From Micropterus salmoides (taxonomy: Eukaryota > Chordata > Actinopteri > Centrarchiformes > Centrarchidae): a DNA stretch of 64,000 nt. The notes under the pieces were generated by a model. It saw only the letters and a program-made list of their open reading frames with translations, was not told the origin of the DNA and searched no databases. Of this stretch, positions 45,278-59,200 are shown one piece after another. Position numbers and translations under genes: made by a program. The stretch is from NCBI RefSeq assembly GCF_014851395.1, contig NW_024044681.1, positions 27,755,585 to 27,819,584 on the forward strand. The letters are read 5' to 3'. Every line of letters begins with the position of its first letter. Position 1 is the first letter of the stretch.

Positions 45278-47400
45278 CTGGTGGATAATATGAGAAAAAA
45301 GGGGGACACAATATGTGGATTTTCTGAGTCACTTAGCTCATGACCTCCTCTGCGTTTTATGCCCACAAGTCTAAATATTGAGGCTATAATTACTTTGATT
45401 TGCAAAAGGACTGCAAGTGTATGTTTCTCTTCTGCAAGAAAAGCAGTCAACCATAAAACGTAATGTGCCGGAGATAATGATCCCAATTAAAATTCCATGT
45501 CCAGATGACCATTATGTTAAACATGTGTGTGATAAACACATAAAATAAACAAACTATTACATATATAAGTAGGAAAAACTATGTCTACATGTTGATAGGG
45601 AGTCTTTGTCAGAACCTGCTAATCTTTGCACCTCACATTAAATCATCAATAGGGAAGTATGGGATTATATATATATATATCTATCTCATCACATGGAGTT
45701 TTGAAAAGAAAAATAATTGCATTACAAAATACATAGAGTAATTAAAAAATATGCATATACTGGTTTCAAATATTAATCTCATATATAGTTCATTTGTTGA
45801 ATCTATAATCTGTAATATATAACATAACATTTTATATGTTTTTTGTAGATTTCATGATTATAATACACAATTGGAGTTTTCTATCGGATTATGTTACAGA
45901 TTATTATTTATAGTAGTGATGTGACTCCTCTAACATAATGAAAAGGTTACATGAGCTCAAGAACAATTTCTGAAATATAATGTGAAGATTTAGGACACAA
46001 TAAAACTCATTCTTGAAAGAAACTCAGTAGTCTGACACAGCACGCTGCTGTTTGTTTCCTGTTCTCAAAAACAATCCAGGGACCAGTTTCACATATGAAG
46101 CTGTCTGCGTTCTTGGCTGCAGACTATTTGCCATTCCCAGAAGGTCATTTGGTTAATGCACATTTGAGTTTTCATGGACTCTTAACTAGTTTTTAATCAG
46201 CAATTATTAGTGAATTGGAAGGCTGTGCAGGCGCATGACTCTCTGCTGGCGGGAGAGTGCCCATCAATGTCACGTCAATTTCCATGCCAAAGGCTACATT
46301 AGGCCTGGAGTCTGGGAGGAAAGAGCCACCTGAGTGCCTCATCTCCCCATCCACAGCAGTCTTCCCATCAACTATTGACTCTATTACACAGCTCTGTCAA
46401 AAAAATTTTCCGCTTCAAAAGAGGAGCAACCATTACATGGCTGCGTGGGGAGATAATTTAGTGATGCACATAAAATTAAGTGCATATCCATTGAACATTG
46501 CTCATTATTGCACTTGAATTCCTACAATGCCAGGCTTGTGTGAGGATCCTGGATGCTTCCCAACCTTTCTTATCAAGGTGTAAACACACCTTTATTATTT
46601 AGGCTGATGTACTATATACATAGACGCCATTTTCATCTATATCTAACCTACCTGTAACAGGCAATTAAACACGCCAGCATCTCAGACTAGCTCTTAATTA
46701 GCGTTAATAAATGCTGAGGGGCCCTGAGGTGTCCTCGCAGGCTGTGGATGGGGGTCGTGAGTCTCCTGCAGCACCACATCACAGCATGAATATGCATGGC
46801 GGCCAGGTATTCTTCAGCTCTCTCCTCTGCTTTGCAGGCTGACGCACATGGAGGTGGCAGCAGACCGCCTCTTGAACCACCACTTCTTCATTACACCTCC
46901 ACATCGGCGCGAGCGTTGTTGCCATGCTGCATCCTCGCAGTGGCATTTTCTGCACACTGTGGCTTGTTTGTGTTTGCCAGGAGCTGTCACATTCAGCCTG
47001 TTAGCACTGGCCCATGGGAAATTTACACAGAGCTGCTGGTATGAGGCCATCAAATGAGCCGGTGACGTGCTGCTCGATGCACACATATTTGGTAAAGTTT
47101 ATGTGTCTGTATGTATGCTGCCAGTCCAGTTGGTGAACATCCTGAATCTTAGTGTTTTTCGAGCAAAATAGATGCATATTATTCTTAGTACATATTGAAA
47201 GAAGAAAGTGTTTAAGTGACTTAAAAAATGTTTATGTTCTTCATATCACAGAGCTTTTTGTGATAATTCCACCTCAGTTTCTAGATGATATACATCAGAT
47301 GAATATAGGGGATACATTTTTAATGTTTGCCCTGCTGCTAAAATTTTACTATTTTTACTTTAAACCAAACTTTGAGTCCACAGATTAATAACAGCTTCCT

Positions 47401-47600
47401 TTTCTCTGCTGTGAGCTGACATTTAGCTCCCATAATGACTGCTGATTGTCTTGCAGTGTTCCACCAAAGATGTGAATCCTTGCATTTAAGGGCCGCTGAG
47501 TGTCGAGCTCTCTGATCATAATGGCACTTTTAATTAGCACTTAATTAAAGGCAGGTGGACTGGAAAGGTCAACCAGTTAGGTCTGTACATCTAAGACACA
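47401..47600. promoter_or_regulatory. Candidate enhancer with paired homeodomain sites and an E-box
   Basis: TAATTA at 47531-47536 and TTAATTAA at 47541-47548, ten bases apart, are followed by CAGGTG at 47552-47557. The block is more complex in sequence than the AT-rich flanks. Conservation cannot be tested here. Confidence 0.3.
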
Positions 47601-48520
47601 GATGGCGTGAGCATCAACTGTTTGATGAATTTGTCTGCAAATTACAGTGACCAGGGTCTGGACAAACACCAGACAGATCTGCTGTAGGTTAATAACAAAA
47701 TACAATCACAACGCATAATTTTTTTAATCCATTTGAACATATTTTCCATTTATTCTAACTGTGCTTTATATAATTGCTTTGGATTTAACAAATACATACA
47801 TTTAAAAAGTATCATTTACCAATTTTAGTTTTTTTAAAGCAATTTCTAAATTGTAATGTAAAAAAAAAAAAAAGTGGATTTACTGGACATCCAAAACATT
47901 TAAGTGGCAGTATATATTGTTTAACACATGTGCTGTATTTGATCTTTTGATGGTTTGTGTGGTTGAAATGTATGATATGTATGCACATATGGTACCTTAT
48001 GACCTGGCTCCATCAGAAAACAAGCCAAAACATCTAAAGCAGCTTCTGTAGAAAGTGAAGTCCAGACTGTCATTTGGATCATCACTGTACTCATTACACA
48101 AACACAAAATACAAACATGGCTGCAGTGCGATCTAAACTTCGGGTGCCTCTGCTCTGAAAAACAGAGCTGGGAATAGTATTGATCTCAGTCAGACTTATG
48201 GATCATCCTGTCTGAAAGAGTGATGAAGCTGTCCGACTGTTGGTCTCACCTGACGAACACCTGCATTAAAAAATCCTCATCCCTGAATTTCAATGCAACA
48301 GTAACATTATGCTTCTTAATCTGTAATAGTGCACATACACAAAAATATATTTTGAATCTGCAGGAGGATACTCATTATGTAAATACCAGTATACTTAGCT
48401 ATGTCTGTGGTTGTAAGTAGATGGTATACACTACATACTAGAGTCACTTTAGTGAAAAATTGAACAATCCAGTCAGAAACCAGTTTTCAAGACCTGGAGT
48501 GATTTTAATCTTTGGAAAAA

Positions 48521-48544
48521 GGGGGGGGGGGGGGGGGGGGGGGG
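48521..48544. repeat. Poly-G tract, 24 G
   Basis: Uninterrupted G run in intergenic DNA about 0.8 kb beyond the predicted msi2 end; capable of quadruplex formation. Confidence 0.95.
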
Positions 48545-49339
48545 AGTCAGAAAAGATTTTTTCCTTTTCAGTAGTTAATTCTTCTGGTTCACTTCAGAAA
48601 ATTACTTGAATATGTTTTTTTTTTTTTGTTTCTGGCATCTGAAATGAAATTCCCCATCACAAGTACAAGCAGAACTAATCACACTGTGCACAAACACATC
48701 AAAGGTAAACCTTAATACTTTGTGTGTGTGTCTCTGCTATTGTACAGTTCTAAAATGCCTGTCATGAAGCAGCCCGTTTGCTCATCTACTCATCACATCC
48801 TCTGCCGTTTAGACACTGAGCCTCAGCTAATATTGATGCTCTCCATGTGATACTGCTGGTGAAAAATAAAGCACCGGCGGACGCCACACTTTCTCCTCAA
48901 AGCGCTACAGCTTCCCCCAGCGCTGGGAGAGACCACTGAGGGGCAGCAGAATTACACGCCAGCTCTTTGTTTGTTCACCGCTTCCCCAAATGCACCTTAG
49001 CGCTCAGACTCTATTAATCCTGCTGACTTATGAGTGACCTTGAAGGATCCCGGCGCTGATAAGCTGAGTGTGTGGTCGAGAGAAAATGTGGAATACAAAA
49101 AAACCTCAGTTGTTTGTAAGAAACAGAAAATACACACAACAGTCTCGTGTAGTTATCCAGTTATGGGATGTCAGCAGATGTTAAACACTATGGAAAGTGA
49201 ATGTCTCTTTGATGTGATGGTTCAGTACATAACTACACTTGATATTGAAATGTTGAGTTAAACACTATATCAGACAACATATTTTTCCATCTTTAGCAAA
49301 GATATTACAAAAAATAAAAATACAATGAAACAGTGAAAA

Positions 49340-52300
49340 CAAGTAATATAACAATTCAGTTTATTTTATTTATTTTCCAGACAGACACATCAATTTCTGG
49401 ACCACAGTAGAGGATGGAAACCTTTCACAGACATTTTTTGTCAATATTATTATTTGAAAATACAAATATAAAATTAGACTTTCCACATTTGATATGTGAG
49501 AGACCCCCATCCATTATTATTATTAGGGTTTTTTTTTGTATATTTTACAACAGGGCTTAAGCAAGCCATATGATAACCTGAAAGATGCTTTCAGATGTCA
49601 GTCAAGTCTGTCTGTCTCTCGCCATAAAAAGTCGGTTAACATAAAAAAAAGGGGCAAGTGTTAGGAATGGGCAGACAGCAGTGAAGAGAGCTCTGTGCTC
49701 AGGCTGCAGAAACATGGAAGCACAGCAGAGCCTCACACTGCCGTCCATGCAGTCTGAAGAGCTTCCAGGCTCTCCTCTAGGCCATGCGGTCTGCTCCAAA
49801 CTCGACAACACGCCAGGGGTGAACTCTCGTGTTGGTGAACGTAAGCTAATAATGACAACTATGAACCTGGGTGTAGCTGTGTGAGGGATATTCTGTATAC
49901 AGCTGAGGTCTCCAGTCTAACATTGTTCAGACAAGTTCAAATGAGTGAAAATTGCAAGTATATATTCATCTTTACACATATATATTGCAATTGTATGTAT
50001 ATATTTAGCAATGAGCGTGGGTGAGATGGCAATGATTTGGACTGAGGGGGAAATTCACCCTAAAACACGACAGTACAGTTGAACTTGTGCTATTTCTGTC
50101 ATCCCAAAGAGTACAATCTAGATCACAAACAAGACAGCCAACTCTGTAAATGGTGGAATTAGCGAGAGTCGCTTTGTGGAGACTAACTTTGTGGTCACTG
50201 TGACTGTATCCAGTATCTCTCAGAGATAAGGTTACATTGTCTGGTTTAAAACCATTAGCACCACTATGAATAAGCCTCTTTTGGGTATAAATGCTCAAGA
50301 ACGTTCAATGAGCCTTCAAAGTCAGTCTAATTAATTGGAAATGGAGCAGAGCCTGAAACAGTCCTTGTCCGATGTCCCAGCTTTTGGGAGACAGTTGTTC
50401 ATGGTCATAAAACAGATGATTTGAATCAAAGACGACAGAAATCTCATAAGTGCTTGTGGTTTCAGGGTGGGATTTTCCCAGAGCGGATGGGATCAATTGT
50501 TTGGCCATTGCCTAGCACTTGCCTCAAGATTCAAGTTTAAATGGATACGGTAGTACACTACAAATGTCAACACCTTCCAGGTTGACTTTTTTTCTTTTTT
50601 GATTATTTTATTTTCTTAAACCACGACCCCTCCCCCATCCCCAAATGGATACGCTAGTCTACTAAGATGTGTAACATTCATCAGCTGTAAACTGCTGTCA
50701 GTTTAAGATAAAATGAAATTACAGCAACAGAGCCATGCTACCTTAAAGTCCAAGCTACAGGATCACAAAACAATAGAGGAGTCAGTTTTGCTATTGTGTA
50801 AGGGAAAAGGAGCCATTTCATTTTGATTTCTTTCAGTCAAAAAGAGCCACCAGGCGCTGCAACAGTGAAACAAACAAAACAATCCATCTTATACTTGTTG
50901 CACTGTTGTTGGCTTTTCAGATGAAATGGAAACTCGGCTCCTAATGAGCTTCGTGTATCAGCTTGTTGGTGGTTTGAGTTACAGTTTAGTATTTGATAAA
51001 ATATTCTGATAAAGTCAAGGGACAGTGCTGGAAATGAACTGGAGGAACACTTTCTTTTATCCCGTCAGAATTAAACTTAACTAGTACACGGAAGCATACA
51101 TAATCAGGTTCCTGTTGAAACAATTTTGACGTTAAAATGTGCAAATGAGGTGAACATAAATATTAATGCTTTGAACATGTTATTTTTTGAAGAATTTTTT
51201 ATTTAGCTTTCTGTTGTTTTCTATGATTTTGGGTGAATACTATATTGTAGTGTCCGGCGTGATCCATTACTGTTATCTTTTAACAATACAGTTTAATATT
51301 ATGTGACTTGCTAAACATGTGGACGTCTTTTGGGATAACGTGCCTATTTTGAAATAACACAACAGTGTTCTGGATTCACTGAAATAATGTGTCTAATAGC
51401 ATCACTAACACAGCTGCCATTACTTTACATACTGTATGTAATTTGACAGTCTATACAGGATGAGAAGAATGAATAGACACTAATGTTATTTATTAATGTA
51501 ACAGTATTCAATTTTAAGACCCCACAAGGTGAAAAATACATTATATAACTGCTATAAAACCTAAATTATGTTTAATGGAAATTATACTGACAGAATAACT
51601 CAATCTGTGGTTGGGAGTGTGCACACAGCTTGAGCTCTGAAATTGAACTGGCTTTATAATAGGTTTGGTTTTGCTCGAAACACAGCTGCTCGTGTATATC
51701 TGGCGGGTCTGAATACTGGACATCCTTTAACATGGTATTTTGAGGAACCTTTGAGCACTTCAATTCAAGTTTTAATGTAATCTTTTTGCTATGGATTTAG
51801 CTTAGCAGTGAAGTCACAGCTTTAGGGTGCTGGTCCAGTATCAGGACAAACATTTAACCATCTAATAATCAGCCTTGTTACACAGCCTATCATCCAACAC
51901 CTACTAAAAGTCCTCTACAGCCAGAGGTTTTCTGTTTAATGGAGTGTTTTGCAGGATGTCTTTTTTTTAAATTTCAACAGTAATGCCTCTATACTGTCAA
52001 TATGTGTGAACAACATTGGCAACGCATTACAACAAAAAGTAGTTCCCCAAATCTAAATCATTTGAATTCTTAATACAAGTTTTGAGAGAAATAAGAGATC
52101 AAAAACAGTCTTATCTAAAAAATAACTGCACCGGAGGCATCTGGGATTTTTTTCCCCAAAGTGTACAAACATTAAACAGGTTACTTCAACAGCACTATGC
52201 CTGATATTATGACTATTGTGGTAATCATTGGTATGTTTCTTAAAAAAATATGAAATATTTCTTACATAAAATCTTTTCCCATGCTTATAGCTTGTGTCCC

Positions 52301-55116
52301 TCTTAAAAAAAAAATCAAAAATAAAAGTTTTGCATATCTAGCGTTAGCATTTAAGGTAGTATGGCACACCCCTATTAAAACATTCAAGGGTGGGGATCCA
52401 AATAATGCCTTGTGAACAATTCCATCTTACAGCGACTGTTTCTCTATTGTTCATCCACGAGAGCTTTGGTTAGCTGAAACCATGTGAGAGTGGCAAAACC
52501 AAACCAAAAATAAAACATACAGGGAATAAATTACAATGAACCTCTATCAAAATAATTGTCTGCAGATATCAGAACAACATGATCATTTAGAGAAAGGTCT
52601 ATCTTGACTGGTCCTAAATCCACTATTCACTACAAGTATTATATTAATGAGTCCTATATAACATCTACTTTGTAATTACAGGAGATAGAAAAAGAGCGCA
52701 AGAGGGAGAGGGATAAATATGAGAGAAAGGAGAGGTAGAGCAAGGGAGAACAACAAAGACCACTACACTGGTATCAAAGACAGCACTCTGTTTACAAGTT
52801 AACTGTGATTTCTTTAAACACTAATGAAATCCATGAATGATCAACAAAAGAAGTAGGATCTCTGAGGATGGGGAATGGAAAGAGAGAAAGCAATGGATGC
52901 ACAGTACATTTTAATAGTATATTACAATTATTAATATATAAACCACAAAGTATCGATAAAACTCTGATTAAACTTGAAATCAGCAAAGAAGCATCTTTCC
53001 TTTTTTTATAGTTGTGTATTTCTTATTTTCTTTTACATTTGAACATTACAAGGGTTTTTTTTCTTTACTCTTTAAATTATTACTGATCACACCTCCATAT
53101 CATTTACTTTAGAATTATCCAGCATATTTCTTTACCTGGTTGTTTAGAAATAAAAGAAATGAGACAAGAGGAGGGTAAAATGAAAACAACAAATACACCG
53201 CAGGTAAAGTATTTCAGAATACACACCATTCATTCCATCAATGATTTTAAAAACCGGACTGCACTCTGGAGCATATTATTATTAAATGTTTGTCATGAGT
53301 AAAATCATTAACCACACGTACTGTGTAAAACCTGGTGCAGCGACAGATAGTGAATAATTCAGTGTCTTCTTCTGACCCTGTATAAATAGCTTTAGGTGAT
53401 ACATGGGTCTAATATATATAAAGAAATCCAAGTGTACACTGCAACATATCAGTTACTATTTCCCAAGCTGTTAACTCACCTCAAAACATTGAAGCGTTTG
53501 TCTAGTCAGGAATACATTAACCCCAAAAATCCTTCATACTATCCCAAAGCACAGGGCCGTTTTTTTAAAAAGCCAACATATACATGTGCAAATAGGAAAA
53601 TGGCCTGTACTTTACTACTCACAGTGCAATGATTACTCGCTTTATTACCTTTCAGTGTTTTCGTTTGTTTTACCACTAGAATAAATTAAACCTGCCAATG
53701 ATTCCACAATAGAACTCACAAAGGCTGAGGTATGGTATCAAAATGTTTACTTTCCTAATTCATTCAAAAAGAACTGATTCAGAGAACAAGCATTACATAA
53801 AGGCTCTAGCACAGAGCCCAGATATTGTGTTCCAAAAATGAATCAGGAACAAGCAGGATGAAACAAACAATAACATACAACTAACAAGTTCCTCTCAAGA
53901 GTATAAAAGTGTCAGGATGCACAGAGCACTGTAAAATGCCTGGTTCAAGTTCTAATCTTCACATCTAAGTACAGTGTGCTTTGGATTAAATCATCTTTTT
54001 ATCTCTCGCTCTTTGAAATGATACCGATATCTTGACAGTTAGACAAAAGATACCAATCAGGCTCTTTTTAAATTTTTTTTTTTAGTTCTTAAAACTGTGT
54101 TGACTTAACTCACCGTTTGTAAATTTGCTGGTATGACACTTGTAAAATTATTCAGCTTCAGTATTTACAGAGCAAGTGTGTTCTGTTTGTCTCTGGGGTC
54201 ATTATACCGTCTTCCAGCAGAAAAAAGTATAATAATAACTGTTTACAGCTTTTTCTTCTATTCACACGCTATAACATGTTCTTTTGACACACCATCACAA
54301 AAATATGCTATTCTCTCACTGAGTTGGTTATATGCAGTGACTGGAATAATATGTACAGCTACATTTCTTTTTCTCAAGTTTGAATTCACAATGTAGTTAT
54401 ATGAAATTTGTTATAGCATATATATATATTTCTAAACAACAAAAACAACACTTATAAAAAAGGACCATAAAAATATTGGAGTCCTCTTTGTATTGCCCAA
54501 AAATAGGTAATTATGGTTAACAATGAGACATCACATGAAATAAAACAGCTACTAAGATTTATTACTTAGATACCCTCTTTAAGTTTTCCTTAAAATTGAA
54601 TTTTTTTTCTTCTCTGAGTCCCTCCACACTGAGCTTCTTTTTTTTTTTTAAGGAAAGACCGAATGGAACATCCAATCACTTCTCCTTTACACTAACCAAT
54701 ACAAAGATGAAGACATGACTTGCAGATATTCTTGGCTATGACCCCCGCACTTCAAACAAAAATCCATTTACACAAATATACTATAAGATAAAATCAAATG
54801 ACACAAAATTAAGGTTAAACTAAAATGACTTTCTAAAAACTAATCAAAAACAAAAGCTAACAGAGGAAGGAAACAGGTGAATGAAATCGACGTGAAACAT
54901 CATACCAAACCAGGTTGTAAAGTTATAGGAGGTTTGGATTATAGTACAGCAGTTGTTATTTTTCTGAGATGACTAACTTTTCTTCTTCATATGGTTCCAA
55001 CTTTCATTCTTTTTTCCTGGGTGATGCCGTAGTGCTTGAAGTTGGATAGCATCACCTGCACACAAAGCCAATTAGAAACTTCGTCCTGTCTTTCCTGGGC
55101 CACCAGATATACTCTG
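49340..55116 (-). other. msi2: Probable terminal 3'-UTR exon of msi2
   Basis: On the minus strand a strong acceptor (TTTCTTTATCACCCAG) at 55119-55117 leads into CAGAGTATATCTGG and then CGAAGTTTCTAATTGGC, which resembles my recollection of the start of the Musashi-2 3' UTR. From there to about 49.34 kb the DNA is AT-rich and non-coding; poly-A signals on the minus strand lie at 49360-49375. MSI2 has a long 3' UTR in mammals, which fits. The exact end is inferred. Confidence 0.55.
49360..49375 (-). terminator. msi2: Candidate msi2 polyadenylation signals
   Basis: Forward TTTATTTTATTTATT gives overlapping AATAAA motifs on the minus strand, 6.8 kb past the msi2 stop. Confidence 0.4.
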
Positions 55117-55891
55117 CTGGGTGATAAAGAAAAAAAAGGGGATAGCAACAGCATTAGAAACTGTTCATTAATTTACATAAATCCTGACAATAAATACTGT
55201 ACTCCGTAAGTTTCACTGTGACATTTACTGACAGAAATCTGTCAATCACGAATGTTCATATGACTTCTACAACTGAGGCAGGATAGCATGAAACAAATGT
55301 AACAGCAATTATCTTATAGTGCAGCAGGTCAAAACTTGCTGCAGGCATAACATAAGTACACATAATTACTTGTCAAGAACACCCTATTTAACAGCTTGGT
55401 GCATGTATGTTCCCATTTTAAAAAGTCATTCACATATCACACATCATATCTATAAAAAATAGCTGGAAGCAGACAAAAAGCTCAAGACATTTTGAATAGA
55501 GGGCACTGGTTCTCCAGTTCCAACAAGGGGCAATGTTAGCAATAAAGATGAATAACAGTGACAAAATAATCATGACCAAACTGAAATATATGGTTCCTCA
55601 AAGACATTTACTGCTTGGAGAATATTATGATTCAAGGCAATTGACCTGTTAGTAAATATATTTGAGATTTGTTTTAGTCATAGCGGTGAACAAGTGTCAT
55701 GAGAGTTCTGTCCTTGGATAACCAGAGCTTAGGTCATGTAATGACATCAAAAACATTACAAGCTGGTAGTTGACATACTGGACGGTTGACACGTAAATGT
55801 CTTATGGTTTGCGCTAGTAAAATATGTGCAAGACTATTTTAGGATGGAAACATAAAGTTAATAAGAAAAAAGAAAGACTGCAGAACTGGTA

Positions 55892-55914
55892 GTGTGTGTG
55901 TGTGTGTGTGTGTG
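55892..55914. repeat. (GT)n microsatellite
   Basis: About 11 GT units, within the presumed msi2 3'-UTR intron. Confidence 0.95.
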
Positions 55915-56191
55915 ACTTAAGTATAAACTTTTCCCATAGTAAGTCACACAAACAAACTGAACATGACTGAGTTTGTTTGAATTACTGATAATCAATTCCA
56001 CTGTCTTTTTTTGTTTAGCCATCATACAGACCACCTCGTCAACAGAGGCCTCCTGATGCTTGAAGACAGACCTTCCGCCACACTCACACATTACTACCAG
56101 CTCTGTGATTTTGAGGGAGGTGAATAAAACAGTGAATGAACATATATTACAGAGAGACTGACAGAAAGGCACAGTAAATAAAATGCAATAC

Positions 56192-56262
56192 CTCTGATGA
56201 GATGGCAACCGGCCACCTGTTCAATGGTATCCATTTGTAAAAGCTGTCGCAATCAACGGGCC
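56192..56262 (-). CDS. msi2: msi2 stop-containing exon
   Basis: Acceptor CACTTTTAG, then GPLIATAFTNGYH and TGA (56221-56223), then 29 untranslated bases to a CAGAG|GTATTG donor. The untranslated tail and the downstream acceptor at 55117 suggest a 1.07-kb intron in the 3' UTR. Confidence 0.85.
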
Positions 56263-59200
56263 CTAAAAGTGTACAGTTAGTGCTTTTGTCAGTATGCATT
56301 TCAAGAAAAGAAAGGTGAGTATCATATCAACTTTTTCAGCGAGCATGATTGTGAACTTTTTAAATCAGTTGATTCATGTTCAGCAGCAAAGAGTCATATA
56401 TACTGTAGTTCTCAGGATATTATAAACTGAGTGAAAAGTATGTGATGGAGATAATAATAATAATAATAATAATAATACAATCCCTATTCATACCAATATA
56501 CACAACTGATTTTATTTGAAAGCATGCAGAGAATAAGATCATAAACACGCCTCACTAAGATCAAGAGTATTGAATCGTTATCATTATGTAGCTCAGTTAT
56601 CAGGATATTATGAATATTGCTTCTGACAGGTCTGGAGAAATCCCTGAATTCAAATACAACAATGAAAAGAGAAGCACTTTCAACAGCGATTATCTGTCTT
56701 TATCACTTCAATCAGCTAATTGTACTCTAATTGTCTTGCATAAAAAACAGTTAAGTTCATTACTGCTTCTTCACAGTGGCTGTTTTGATATTGGCTAAAG
56801 GGATTAATAAAATCACTGGAGCGTGAGACCACGGGCCAAATCAGTGACTCTGAAGTCATGACATAATGATGATCTTACATGTACTCAGTTTAACAGCATC
56901 CTCAGCAAAAAAATAAATAAAAAATTATAAAGCACATTTTAGTTCTGAATCATTTCCTATTTTAATGTTCTGAATAGAGAGATCATCTCGCCGAGAGCAG
57001 AAAGTCACAGGGCTGCTGCGTCACCTCTCTGCTTTATTGCACTCTGTTTGATTCACTGGGCAATTCTGAAGTGGTGATTTAGTATGTAGTATCACAGCCA
57101 CAATTTGAAACTCTGTAAGGGAATCACAAAGCCTGGCTTGGGTTACGTTGGGGAAATACAGTTTATATTTTCAATGATCTCTTCTGTAAGTTAGCCACTT
57201 TAAACAGTGCTTAAGGTAAATATGGTAAAAAGCCAAACATTTCTATCAGACTTTATAGTATTTGACACACAGAAAAACGTATTTTTACATTCTTTAACTC
57301 ACTTACTAACTCACTAAACTATGGTTACGAGCTGTTGCAACAAATAGAAAATAATGGAAACAAATCGCCTCATTTCCATCTGTAAACTATCTGCTGCTAA
57401 TTCTGCTTTGAAAATGAGCCAGCCTGGTCTTTCATAACAAATATTTTGCTTCCTTCGCTGAAACCAACAGATTATGGCAGATAGCCAGTGGACCTAAAAC
57501 AATTAATAAAAGAGGCTTTGCTTAGGAAGCAAAAAGCCAATAAAATGTATTTTTCTGTTAAGCGCTGTTTTTGTTTAGATATCATAAATCAATTACACAT
57601 ACTTATTAAAATTAAAATGTGCTATTTGCCTTCTCATGAGCTATTTGCTCCGAGTGACACTACCCCATACCGACAACATTACTGCTACATAAACTCACAC
57701 TCCCTTCATCCTTGCTAAGCCGTTACACTTAGTCCCACTGATTTAATGTACTGCGCAAGTGATACATCTCCTGTACCATTTCTCACAAAACATAACCACA
57801 ATATGTGATTCCAAAACACACAGTAAGTCATACGTTACTACAAAAGCACAGCTGTAAAATACCACGAGCCGACAAAATGATATACATTATACACCTTAAA
57901 GTCAACTTAACAACAACAAATAACTACAAGAATACCACCCCAAATTAATCTGTCTCTGGTTACTGTAGTAGGAAATTCAAATTAATGATGTGGACTATAA
58001 AGTTTGAAAAGTGTGTCTTCACCCTGTAGTGTTGCAGTGCTCGCTTGCTGTACTAATGGGCTTGTTGTTATTCCACCTCAGTTAAGCCATGCATTAATTA
58101 GCTTCTTTCAGAAAGCAGGTGTTATTTTCATAACCTATACTGTGTCAGTCAGTTCACTCATGTAAAAACAGTGCAAACATGCCCCAACAAGACTGGCAGT
58201 GAGTCTAAGAGCTTAGCCCTGCCGCACCTTGCAAGGGGGCAGAAAATTCAGATGGTAACATTTTAGATTAATTATTCAGTGAGGTCCAAAGAAGACAAGC
58301 AAAGTAAACAAATAGATGATTGAGTCTTTTTTGGGGGAGTTTGAACCTTGTCCCATGTTGACAACAAAGCCCTAAACAAGATAGAATCTCTGGGCTACTA
58401 GTTGAGCAAACTAAGTTTAATTTGAATACTTTAGCAATACAAACATTTGGAACTGAACATTTTTTCTATGTCACTGCCACTAAGTCACTGATGGCGACAC
58501 AGAGACAGGATCAAACAAACAAAAAAAACATCTTCATAGGAGAAGTCATAATTATTGACAAATACTGTACTGTAATATTGTTTAATAAACACCTTAACAT
58601 GTCCCTATTGCTATGTACAACTACATTATAATGTGTTATAAACATTTATTAAATGTTTCTGCTTGGTTGAAGTTGCTCCTCAGATGATTTTATTGGCTGG
58701 ATGATCTCTCCAACACTTGAGGTTATAATAAGAGTAATCTATTTTATGAATTCTAGTCTGCAATTTTTAATTAAGCGTCACTGTCTTGTAAGGGTATGTC
58801 CTCATTGTCAATAACGCTGGGGTTGAGGCCTTCTGAGCATTTTTGTATTGGCTTCTTTTTGATTACAGTGAAATCAAGAGGCAGGATTATTAACAGGTTT
58901 CTGCACATCACCTCAACTGACACACAGGCACAGACAGACTGAGCACATCCAGAGGCAGTAGATGTAGTCAGATTGAGAGCGCCACATTTTTACGGTCACC
59001 TCTGCTAGTCTTACTCTAGTCTAGATACTTATGAGTTGACATGGCAACCGGCAGCTAACTGACCAGCAATAAGAAACGGCAACAGCACCTGGCTGAGCAA
59101 CTACACCTGGACAAGGACGCTGGGAGAGACAAAACCTGCTTGGAAGCATTGTCCTAGTGACGGAGCAAACTGACGTTCTGGGACAGATGGGTTTCTAAAA

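Larger units (their letters stand above)
38100..49340. other. Intergenic region between nufip2 and msi2
   Basis: About 11 kb where the two flanking genes face each other tail to tail. It holds repeat copies (38440-39095, 41065-41160), microsatellites, compact homeodomain-site clusters (46694-46710, 47531-47557), a CTCF-like core (39631-39644), and two candidate minus-strand exons described separately. No recognised protein family is present. Confidence 0.55.

Noticed and set aside
46796..47086. Overlapping plus- and minus-strand frames of 66-90 codons
   Set aside because: No splice signals or family match; more likely regulatory DNA.
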